Source: Maccoyibacter sp900556645 (GTDB taxonomy: Bacteria > Bacillota > Clostridia > Lachnospirales > Lachnospiraceae). Taken from it: DNA of 64,000 nt. Shown here piece after piece: positions 17,185 to 24,769 of this stretch. Made by a program: the position numbers and the translations under genes. Under the pieces are notes generated by a model, which was given only the letters and a program-made list of their open reading frames with translations, was not told the origin of the DNA and did no database searches. Positions within the stretch are counted from its first letter, which is position 1. Every line of letters begins with the position of its first letter. Location of the stretch: NCBI GenBank assembly GCA_958349535.1, contig CATWDJ010000002.1, positions 136,941 to 200,940 of the forward strand, read 5' to 3'.

Positions 17185-18408
17185 ATGAAAGTAGTAGATG
17201 GCGGTGTAACTGCGGCAAAGGGATTTCAAGCGGCGGCCACAGCGGCGGGAATCAAATACAAAGACCGCAGCGACATGGCAATGATTTATAGTGAGGTACC
17301 GTGTAAAGCGGCAGGAACCTTTACTACCAATGTGGTAAAGGCAGCACCGGTTTTGTTTGATAAAAAGGTGGTGGAGGAAAGCCCTTATGTGCAGGCAGTG
17401 GTGGTAAATGCTGGAATTGCCAACGCCTGTACCGGACAGGAGGGTTATTCTTATTGTGAAAAAACGACCAAGACAGCAGCGGCAGAGCTGGATGTGCCGG
17501 AAGACGCCGTGTTGGTGGCATCCACCGGAGTCATCGGAATGCAGCTTCCAATGGAACGGTTAGAGGCAGGCATCAAAATGCTGGCACCGAAGCTGAATAA
17601 CAGCAGAAAGGCGGCACATGAGGCTGCCTGTGCAATCATGACAACAGATACGAAATCCAAAGAAGTGGCGGTTACCTTTGAAGTGGATGGAAAAGAGGTT
17701 ACCGTAGGAGGAATGTGCAAAGGCTCCGGTATGATACATCCGAATATGTGCACCATGCTAGGATTTTTGACTACGGATGTCAACATCAGTAAAGAACTTT
17801 TACAGGAGGCTCTGCGGGAGGATGTGAAGGAGACCTACAACATGATTTCCGTGGATGGGGACACCTCCACCAACGATACGGTACTGCTGTTGGCAAACGG
17901 ATTGGCAGGAAATGAGGAGATTACAGAAAAAAATCAGGATTACTACAAATTCTGTGAGGCATTGAACTATGTGAATACCCAGATTGCGAAAATGATGGCA
18001 GGAGACGGAGAGGGAGCCACAGCCTTATTTGAAGTTCAGGTGGTAGGAGCCAAAACAAAAGAGGATGCAAGAGTATTGAGTAAAGCAGTTATCTGCTCCA
18101 GTCTTACCAAGGCGGCAATCTTCGGACATGATGCCAACTGGGGAAGAATCTTATGTGCCATGGGATATTCCGGGGTACAGTTTGACCCGGAGAAAGTGGA
18201 TTTGTTTTTTGAAAGCAAGGCAGGAAAAATACAGCTTATTGAAAACGGAGTAGCTTTGGATTACAGTGAGGAAGAGGCAACGAAGATTCTTTCTGAGCCG
18301 GAGGTTACAGCCATTGCGGATGTGAAGATGGGGAAAGAAAGTGCTACGGCGTGGGGCTGTGATTTGACCTATGACTATGTGAAGATTAATGCGGATTATC
18401 GGTCATAA
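17185..18408 (+). CDS. argJ: Glutamate N-acetyltransferase / amino-acid N-acetyltransferase
   Basis: The start at 17185 (407 residues) has AGAGGG six bases upstream; the in-frame ATG at 17161 has none. ArgJ transfers acetyl from N-acetylornithine to glutamate, recycling the acetyl group. It is made as a precursor that cuts itself before a threonine: here Thr190 in NMCTMLGF, so the alpha/beta junction is Cys-Thr rather than the common Ala-Thr. KGSGMIHPN precedes the site. Whether it is monofunctional or bifunctional cannot be read from sequence alone. Confidence 0.97.
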   Translation: MKVVDGGVTAAKGFQAAATAAGIKYKDRSDMAMIYSEVPCKAAGTFTTNVVKAAPVLFDKKVVEESPYVQAVVVNAGIANACTGQEGYSYCEKTTKTAAAELDVPEDAVLVASTGVIGMQLPMERLEAGIKMLAPKLNNSRKAAHEAACAIMTTDTKSKEVAVTFEVDGKEVTVGGMCKGSGMIHPNMCTMLGFLTTDVNISKELLQEALREDVKETYNMISVDGDTSTNDTVLLLANGLAGNEEITEKNQDYYKFCEALNYVNTQIAKMMAGDGEGATALFEVQVVGAKTKEDARVLSKAVICSSLTKAAIFGHDANWGRILCAMGYSGVQFDPEKVDLFFESKAGKIQLIENGVALDYSEEEATKILSEPEVTAIADVKMGKESATAWGCDLTYDYVKINADYRS

Positions 18409-18427
18409 AGAAGAGAGGGATTAGAAG

Positions 18428-19327
18428 ATGGACGAAAAAAGTATGCAGGAAGTGTTAGACAAAGCAGCGGTTCTGGTGGAGGCATTGCCTTATATTCAGA
18501 GATTCAACCGCAAAATTATTGTGGTAAAATATGGCGGAAGTGCCATGGTAGATGAGGAATTGAAAAAGAGCGTCATTCAGGATGTGACACTGTTAAAGCT
18601 GGTAGGATTCAAACCCATTATCGTACACGGCGGCGGAAAAGAAATCAGCAAGTGGGTAGAAAAGGTAGGTATGGAGGCAGAGTTTGTCAACGGACTTCGC
18701 AAAACGGACGCAGCCACCATGGAAATTGCGGAAATGGTACTTTCCAAAGTGAATAAATCCTTGGTGCAGCTGGTGGAAGAGTTGGGTGTCAACGCTGTGG
18801 GAATCAGCGGAAAAGACGGTGGCATGCTTAAAGTAGAGAAAAAACTTTCAAACGGACAGGACATTGGTTTCGTGGGAGAGATTACCGATGTCAATCCAAA
18901 GATACTTTATGATTTGCTGGAAAAAGATTTCTTACCGATTGTGGCACCTATCGGAATGGACAATGAGTTTAACAGCTACAATATCAATGCGGATGATGCG
19001 GCCTGTGCCATTGCCAGAGCAGTCAGTGCAGAAAAACTGGCATTCTTAACGGATATTGAGGGAGTATACAAAGACCCGTCCGACAAAAACACTTTGATTT
19101 CCGAGTTGACGGTATCCGATGCCAGAGAACTTATCGGAAACGGGAATATTGGCGGAGGAATGCTGCCGAAGTTAAATAACTGTATCGATGCTATCGACAA
19201 TGGTGTATCCAGAGTCCATATTCTGGACGGGAGAATTGCTCATTGTCTGCTGTTGGAAATATTTACAAACAAAGGAATCGGAACAGCCATTCTGGGAGAT
19301 AAGGAGAAGAAGTTTTACCATGAATAA
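18428..19327 (+). CDS. argB: Acetylglutamate kinase
   Basis: 299 residues of the amino-acid kinase family. KYGGSAM (34-40) and HGGGKEI (67-73) form the phosphate-binding loops, and INADDAACAIA and GNIGGGMLPK are typical downstream motifs. It phosphorylates N-acetylglutamate. The N-terminal extension before KYGG (about 30 residues, a helix with SMQEVLDKAAVLVEALPYI) is the kind that builds arginine-inhibited hexameric NAGK, so feedback control by arginine is likely. Its last 8 bases overlap argD. Confidence 0.97.
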   Translation: MDEKSMQEVLDKAAVLVEALPYIQRFNRKIIVVKYGGSAMVDEELKKSVIQDVTLLKLVGFKPIIVHGGGKEISKWVEKVGMEAEFVNGLRKTDAATMEIAEMVLSKVNKSLVQLVEELGVNAVGISGKDGGMLKVEKKLSNGQDIGFVGEITDVNPKILYDLLEKDFLPIVAPIGMDNEFNSYNINADDAACAIARAVSAEKLAFLTDIEGVYKDPSDKNTLISELTVSDARELIGNGNIGGGMLPKLNNCIDAIDNGVSRVHILDGRIAHCLLLEIFTNKGIGTAILGDKEKKFYHE

Positions 19328-20516
19328 AGAAAGTTATATGCAGAAAACGGAAGAGAGTCTGCTTCATACATACAATCGTTTTCCGGTGGTGTTGGATCAC
19401 GGGGAAGGAGTTTATCTCTATGACACGGATGGGAAGAAATATCTGGATTTTGCGGCGGGCATTGCGGTGCAGGCTTTGGGATATGGAAATAAAGAATACA
19501 ATGACGCTTTAAAGGGACAGGTTGATAAGTTAATGCACACCTCCAATCTTTACTACAACGTACCGATTATGGAGGCTGCCCAGAAAGTGTTGAAGGTTTC
19601 AGGCATGGACAGGGTCTTTTTTACCAACAGCGGTACAGAAGCCATTGAAGGAGCCATCAAGGCGGCAAAAAAATATGCCTATACCAGAGACGGTCATGCA
19701 GACCATGAAATCATTGCCATGGAGCATTCTTTTCACGGAAGGAGTCTGGGAGCTCTTTCCGTAACCGGAAATAAGCATTATCAGGAACCCTTTGAGCCGC
19801 TCTTAGGCGGAGTGAAGTTTGCAGAATTTAATAATCTGGAAAGTGTAAAAGCTCAAATTACAGAAAATACCTGTGCCATTTTATTTGAGACAGTACAGGG
19901 AGAGGGCGGCATTTATCTGGCCACAAAGGAATTTATGCAGGGAGTGAAAGAACTCTGTGAGGAAAAGGATATCCTGCTGATTTTAGATGAAATCCAATGT
20001 GGCATGGGAAGATGTGGAACCATGTTTGCATGGCAGAGTTACGGAGTAAAGCCGGACATTATGACCAGTGCAAAAGCATTGGGCTGCGGCGTTCCGGTGG
20101 GAGCTTTCCTGATGACGGAAGAGGTAGCGGAAAAATCCCTAAAACCGGGAGACCACGGAACTACTTACGGAGGAAATCCATTTGTGGGATGTGCGGTTTC
20201 TACGGTATTGGATTTGTTTGAAAAAGAGAAAATTTTGGAACATGTCAATGAAATCAGCAGTTATCTGGAAGAGAAACTGGACGAACTGGTGGAAAAACAT
20301 GAGAGTCTTTTGGAACGCCGGGGCATGGGTCTGATGCAGGGCGTGGTAACCGATAAAAAACCGGGAGAGATTGCAGAAAAGGCACTGGAAAAAGGGCTGA
20401 TGATTATTTCAGCCGGAAGTGATGTGCTGCGTTTTGTCCCGCCGTTGATTATCGGCAAAGAGCATGTGGATGAGATGATTCAAATACTGGAGGAAGTTCT
20501 CATAGAAATGGAATAG
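19320..20516 (+). CDS. argD: Acetylornithine aminotransferase
   Basis: The start at 19320 (399 residues) overlaps the end of argB and has AAGGAG 13 bases upstream; the longer in-frame opening at 19188 lies inside argB. It is a PLP fold-type I class III aminotransferase: NSGTEAIEGAIK binds the cofactor phosphate, DEIQCGMGR contains the Asp contacting the ring, and the Schiff-base lysine is Lys252 in TSAKALGCG. It converts N-acetylglutamate semialdehyde to N-acetylornithine. It is the last gene of the operon; no clear terminator follows. Confidence 0.96.
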   Translation: MNKESYMQKTEESLLHTYNRFPVVLDHGEGVYLYDTDGKKYLDFAAGIAVQALGYGNKEYNDALKGQVDKLMHTSNLYYNVPIMEAAQKVLKVSGMDRVFFTNSGTEAIEGAIKAAKKYAYTRDGHADHEIIAMEHSFHGRSLGALSVTGNKHYQEPFEPLLGGVKFAEFNNLESVKAQITENTCAILFETVQGEGGIYLATKEFMQGVKELCEEKDILLILDEIQCGMGRCGTMFAWQSYGVKPDIMTSAKALGCGVPVGAFLMTEEVAEKSLKPGDHGTTYGGNPFVGCAVSTVLDLFEKEKILEHVNEISSYLEEKLDELVEKHESLLERRGMGLMQGVVTDKKPGEIAEKALEKGLMIISAGSDVLRFVPPLIIGKEHVDEMIQILEEVLIEME

Positions 20517-20582
20517 AACATGTATAAAATTCCAATTATGGTTCCATACTAGATAAAATAGCAGTATGTTAGGAGGAACACT

Positions 20583-21014
20583 ATGATTGGAATTTTTATT
20601 GCATTGATTTCCGGGGCATTGATGAGCATTCAGGGAGTATTTAATACAGAGGTAACGGAAAAGACCAGTATCTGGGTTGCCGGTACCTTTGTGCAGCTAT
20701 TGGCATTGATTGTCTGTCTGGGAGCATGGGGAATTACAGACCGTAGCAGTTTTATGGAATTGCGGAATGTGGAGCCGAAATATATGCTGTTGGGAGGAGC
20801 CATCGGAGCATTTATTACCTACACAGTGATTCGCAGTATGGAGGCACTGGGTCCTGCAAGGGCGGTCATGCTGATTGTGACGGCACAGCTTCTGGTGGCA
20901 TATCTCATTGAATTAATGGGAATTTTCGGTGTGGAGAAGCAGCCCTTTGAATGGTCCAAATTAATCGGTATGGTGGTAACCATAGCGGGAATTCTTATAT
21001 TTAAATGGAAATAA
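20583..21014 (+). CDS. YdcZ/DUF606-type small membrane transporter
   Basis: 143 residues with about five hydrophobic segments (3-20, 30-49, 66-84, 91-110, 123-140), matching the DUF606/YdcZ branch of the drug/metabolite transporter superfamily. Typical motifs are the N-terminal SGALMSIQGVFNT and the GGAIGAFITY stretch. Members are half-size and thought to dimerise. The substrate is unknown. A strong AGGAGGA ribosome binding site precedes the ATG. It follows the arginine operon by 66 bases, so either co-expression or a separate promoter is possible. Confidence 0.85.
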   Translation: MIGIFIALISGALMSIQGVFNTEVTEKTSIWVAGTFVQLLALIVCLGAWGITDRSSFMELRNVEPKYMLLGGAIGAFITYTVIRSMEALGPARAVMLIVTAQLLVAYLIELMGIFGVEKQPFEWSKLIGMVVTIAGILIFKWK

Positions 21015-21036
21015 TTGCAAAATAAATGAAATATAC

Positions 21037-21065
21037 TTGTAATAAATTTAAAATTTGGTTAAAAT
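21037..21065 (+). promoter_or_regulatory. Sigma-A promoter for comEA
   Basis: TTGTAA (21037-21042), 17 bases, TAAAAT (21060-21065), 50 bases upstream of comEA. Confidence 0.55.
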
Positions 21066-21115
21066 AAATACTATCAAACGTATGGGTATTCTTTTTCAAA
21101 AAGAGGAGGATACCG

Positions 21116-21676
21116 ATGAAAAGAAAGAAAGTTATGCTGCAAATCATTGGAATATGCCTGATGATGCTTTTTTTATGCGAAGGCTGCAAAGAGCAGGAGA
21201 TTCAGATGACAGAAGAGATATCGGAAGAACCATCTTCCCAGAAGGAGGAAGAAAGCCATCAGCAGATATGCGTCTATGTCTGCGGAGCGGTGGTAAGCCC
21301 CGGAGTCTATGAGCTGAAGGAGGGCAGCCGTATCTGCGATGGAATTGCTGTGGCAGGAGGTTTGTCTGAAGTGGCATACATTGACCGGATCAATCAGGCA
21401 GAGCTTTTAAGCGATGGTCAGATGCTCCGAATCCCTACCATAGAGGAGGTAGAGCAGGAGGCGTTAGAGGCAGAAAAGAACGGATTGGTAAATATCAATC
21501 AGGCATCCTGTGAAGAGTTGATGACGCTGCCGGGAATCGGACAGTCCAAAGCGGAGGCAATTATTTCCTACCGCGAAGAGCACGGTGCCTTCCAAAGCAC
21601 CGAGGAGATTATGAATATCAGCGGCATAAAAGAAAAGGCGTATGAAAAGGTAAAAGACAGTATTACAGTTGACTGA
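21116..21676 (+). CDS. comEA: ComEA-like competence DNA receptor
   Basis: 186 residues. An N-terminal hydrophobic anchor (about 7-22) is followed by a Glu-rich linker, an SLBB domain (about 50-105: ICVYVCGAVVSPGVYELKEG) and a C-terminal helix-hairpin-helix domain (LVNINQASCEELMTLPGIGQ, then HGAFQSTEEIMNISGI). ComEA binds incoming double-stranded DNA at the outer membrane face and passes it to ComEC. GC at Cys24 is lipobox-like but the -3/-2 residues (C, E) are poor. AGAGGAGG precedes the ATG. comEC lies four genes downstream rather than adjacent. Confidence 0.92.
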   Translation: MKRKKVMLQIIGICLMMLFLCEGCKEQEIQMTEEISEEPSSQKEEESHQQICVYVCGAVVSPGVYELKEGSRICDGIAVAGGLSEVAYIDRINQAELLSDGQMLRIPTIEEVEQEALEAEKNGLVNINQASCEELMTLPGIGQSKAEAIISYREEHGAFQSTEEIMNISGIKEKAYEKVKDSITVD

Positions 21677-21685
21677 GGTGTAAAA

Positions 21686-22378
21686 ATGGCAAAAAAAGTT
21701 CTCGTTGTAGATGATGAAAAATTAATCGTAAAGGGCATCCGCTTCAGCTTGGAGCAGGACGGCATGGAGGTGGATTGTGCTTACGATGGTGAGGAAGCTT
21801 TAAAGATGGCGACGGAGAATACCTATGATATGATTCTCCTAGACATTATGCTGCCTAAGATGAATGGATTTGAGGTGTGTCAGCAGATTCGGGAATTTTC
21901 TGATATGCCCATTGTAATGCTGACCGCCAAGGGTGATGATATGGATAAAATTCTGGGCTTAGAGTATGGTGCAGATGATTACATAACCAAGCCCTTTAAT
22001 ATACTGGAAGTAAAAGCAAGGATTAAGGCAATTATGCGAAGAACCGGCGGCTCAAAGCCAAAGGAGGAACATACAAAGCAGATTGAAAGCGGAGATTTGA
22101 GATTGGATTGTGAAAGCCGAAGATTGTTTGTGTTGGGAAAGGAAGTAAATGTAACGGCAAAGGAATTTGATTTGCTGGAGCTTTTGGTTTTGCATCCAAA
22201 CAAAGTGTACAGCAGGGAGAATCTGTTGAATCTGGTCTGGGGCTATGAATATCCGGGAGATGTCCGTACTGTGGATGTTCATGTAAGACGGCTTCGGGAA
22301 AAGATTGAAGCCAATCCAAGTGAGCCGAAATATGTGCATACAAAGTGGGGAGTTGGATATTACTACCAGCAGGGTTAA
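21686..22378 (+). CDS. OmpR-family response regulator
   Basis: 230 residues: a receiver domain with acidic pocket DD (9-10), phospho-acceptor Asp53 in LLDIMLP, and Lys102 in ITKPF; then an OmpR/PhoB winged-helix DNA-binding domain (about 130-228, ending VRRLREKIE...TKWGVGYYY). It is paired with the kinase 10 bases downstream. The similarity is to the PhoP/WalR/RegX3 group, but the regulon cannot be told from sequence. Confidence 0.95.
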   Translation: MAKKVLVVDDEKLIVKGIRFSLEQDGMEVDCAYDGEEALKMATENTYDMILLDIMLPKMNGFEVCQQIREFSDMPIVMLTAKGDDMDKILGLEYGADDYITKPFNILEVKARIKAIMRRTGGSKPKEEHTKQIESGDLRLDCESRRLFVLGKEVNVTAKEFDLLELLVLHPNKVYSRENLLNLVWGYEYPGDVRTVDVHVRRLREKIEANPSEPKYVHTKWGVGYYYQQG

Positions 22379-22388
22379 GGTGTAAGAG

Positions 22389-23819
22389 ATGAGTAAGAGC
22401 AATACATTTCGTAAATTCTTTAAAAGTATGAAGTTCCGATTGATTCTGTTTTTTTTGTTCATCGGAATCCTTCCATGTCTGATACTGCGTTTTGGATTTC
22501 TGAAAGCCTATGAGGATAGGGCAGTTTCCACACGCAGTATTAATATTACCAGTCAGGCTAAGATTCTAGCAGATCAGATAGCAGGAGATAATTACATAGA
22601 CAAGCAGGATAACGAGAATATCACGGTACAGTTAAATCAGCTTTCCAATATTTATGACGGACGTGTTATGGTAATTGATAAGGCATTTCGGATTGTACAG
22701 GACAGTTATTCCATGGATGTGGGAAAAACCATTATTTCGGAAGAAGTGGTACAGAGCTTTTCGGGAAAGGAGATTTCCAAATATGATTCTGACAGCAGAT
22801 ATCTGGAAATGACCCTGCCTATTACCGGTTCCGGCAGCAAAGATGTCAAGGGAGTCCTTCTGGTCAGTGTGTCCATGGACGGAGTCATTAGTGATAAAGA
22901 ATATCTGGGACAGTATGCCCTTGTGGTAGAACTGATATTAGGAGTTTTGGTGTTTGCGTTGGCAGTAGTAGGAGCATCCAGAATGACCAGACCTTTAAGA
23001 AAAATGGAGAGGGCTGTGGATGATATCCAGGCGGGCTATACGGATTATGAGATTCATATTGATAAATACACGGAGACAAAAGAACTTTCGGAGAGCTTTA
23101 ATCGTCTGCTGGGTCGTATGAAGGTGTTGGACGATTCCCGGCAGGAGTTTGTTTCCAACGTGTCCCATGAACTGAAAACACCGCTGACTTCCATGAAGGT
23201 TCTGGCAGATTCCATCAATGCTATGGAGGATGCTCCGGTGGAATTATACAAAGAATTCATGGGAGATATCGGAAATGAAATAGAACGGGAGAATAAGATT
23301 ATCACAGACTTGCTTTCTCTTGTAAAGATGGACAAGTCCGCTGCGGATTTGAATATCTCTTCTGTAAATATCAATGAGCTGCTGGAGTTGATTTTAAAAC
23401 GGCTCCGTCCCATTGCTGAAAAGCAGAATATTGAACTGGTACTGGAGACTTTCCGTCCGGTAACGGCGGAAATCGATGAGGTAAAGCTGACACTGGCAAT
23501 TACCAATCTGGTGGAAAACGGTATCAAGTATAACAAAGAAAACGGGTGGGTACATGTAACTCTCAATGCGGACCATCAATATTTTTATGTAAAAGTGGAG
23601 GACTCGGGAATCGGAATCCCGGAGGAGTCCTTAGAGCATATTTTTGAAAGATTTTACCGGGTGGACAAATCCCATTCCAGAGAAATCGGAGGAACGGGAC
23701 TGGGTCTTGCAATTACCAGAAATGCGGTGTTGATGCACCGTGGAGCAATCAAGGCTTATAGTACGGAAGGGGAAGGAACCATCTTTACCATGAGGATTCC
23801 GTTAAACTATATTGCATAG
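22389..23819 (+). CDS. Sensor histidine kinase with HAMP domain
   Basis: 476 residues. Membrane helices at about 17-36 and 176-196 bracket an extracellular sensor domain (about 140 residues). Then come a HAMP linker, a HisKA domain with His260 in NVSHELKTPLT, and the HATPase domain with the N box (ITNLVENGIKYN), GIGI and GTGLGLAI. It should phosphorylate the regulator encoded just upstream. The following lipoprotein gene begins nine bases after its stop and could modulate it, as lipoproteins do in YycHI-like systems. Confidence 0.95.
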   Translation: MSKSNTFRKFFKSMKFRLILFFLFIGILPCLILRFGFLKAYEDRAVSTRSINITSQAKILADQIAGDNYIDKQDNENITVQLNQLSNIYDGRVMVIDKAFRIVQDSYSMDVGKTIISEEVVQSFSGKEISKYDSDSRYLEMTLPITGSGSKDVKGVLLVSVSMDGVISDKEYLGQYALVVELILGVLVFALAVVGASRMTRPLRKMERAVDDIQAGYTDYEIHIDKYTETKELSESFNRLLGRMKVLDDSRQEFVSNVSHELKTPLTSMKVLADSINAMEDAPVELYKEFMGDIGNEIERENKIITDLLSLVKMDKSAADLNISSVNINELLELILKRLRPIAEKQNIELVLETFRPVTAEIDEVKLTLAITNLVENGIKYNKENGWVHVTLNADHQYFYVKVEDSGIGIPEESLEHIFERFYRVDKSHSREIGGTGLGLAITRNAVLMHRGAIKAYSTEGEGTIFTMRIPLNYIA

Positions 23820-23828
23820 GAGATTGGC

Positions 23829-24752
23829 ATGAAGAAAAAAAGACTATGGATTCTTTTACTGGCAGCAGTGGTGCTGGTATTAGGAGGATGTAAATCAGAA
23901 AAAGAGGAAACTGACGGATACCAGATTTATTATCTGAATGCGGAACAGACGAAAATCAGTGGAAAAGCATATGATACCAAGGAAACGGATACGGAGAAGC
24001 TGGTGGCAGAATTTTTAAAGGCTTTGGCAAAGGACCCGGAGGATGTGGATTATCGGAAACCGATTCCAAATGAGGTGGAGCTTTTAAAAACAAAGCTGGA
24101 AGGCAACCAGCTTTCCATCTGGTTTGATACGGACTATTATAATATGGATGCGGCTTCGGAGGTGCTTTGCCGTGCAGCTATTGTGCGGACGGTTACACAG
24201 ATACCGGATGTTAACTGTGTCTCCATTTTTATAGGAGACAGTCCTTTGGTGGATGCAAAGAATAATGTGGTAGGACTTATGACCGCAGAGAGCTTTGTAG
24301 AAAATCCGAAGGAGCAGATTAATTCCTTACAGGAGGCAACTATTACCCTGTATTTTTCCAATAAAAACGGAGATGGATTGGTAACGGAAAAGAGAGATGT
24401 ACATTACAGCAGTAACATTTCCATGGAAAAGCTGATTGTGGAACAGTTGTTAAAGGGACCGGAGAAAAAAGATGCAAAATCAGCCATTCCGTCAGGAACA
24501 AAGCTGGTCAGTGTTTCCGCAGTGGATGGCGTATGTTATGTAAACTTTGATGAAGGATTTACCAATCAGGATTATGAAATTCAAGAGCCTATTGTGATTT
24601 ATTCTATTGTCAATTCTCTTTCGGAATTGTCCACGGTCAGCAAGGTGCAGATATCGGTCAACGGAAGCACCAAAGGAGTGTATCGTGACAGCTATAAGCT
24701 GGATAAAGTTTACGAGAGAAATCTGGATTATGTGAAAACGTCAAAAGAATAG
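23829..24752 (+). CDS. Lipoprotein with two GerMN domains
   Basis: 307 residues. The signal peptide ends with a lipobox VLGGC, so Cys21 should be lipidated. Two GerMN-type modules follow (about 35-150 and 175-300); the second carries the familiar GTKLVSVSAVDGVCYVNFDEGF. GerMN domains occur in the spore germination protein GerM and in LpqB, a lipoprotein encoded beside the MtrAB two-component system. The same order here (regulator, kinase, GerMN lipoprotein) suggests it works with the kinase at the membrane. Confidence 0.88.
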   Translation: MKKKRLWILLLAAVVLVLGGCKSEKEETDGYQIYYLNAEQTKISGKAYDTKETDTEKLVAEFLKALAKDPEDVDYRKPIPNEVELLKTKLEGNQLSIWFDTDYYNMDAASEVLCRAAIVRTVTQIPDVNCVSIFIGDSPLVDAKNNVVGLMTAESFVENPKEQINSLQEATITLYFSNKNGDGLVTEKRDVHYSSNISMEKLIVEQLLKGPEKKDAKSAIPSGTKLVSVSAVDGVCYVNFDEGFTNQDYEIQEPIVIYSIVNSLSELSTVSKVQISVNGSTKGVYRDSYKLDKVYERNLDYVKTSKE

Positions 24753-24769
24753 GGAAAAGAGGCATTGGA

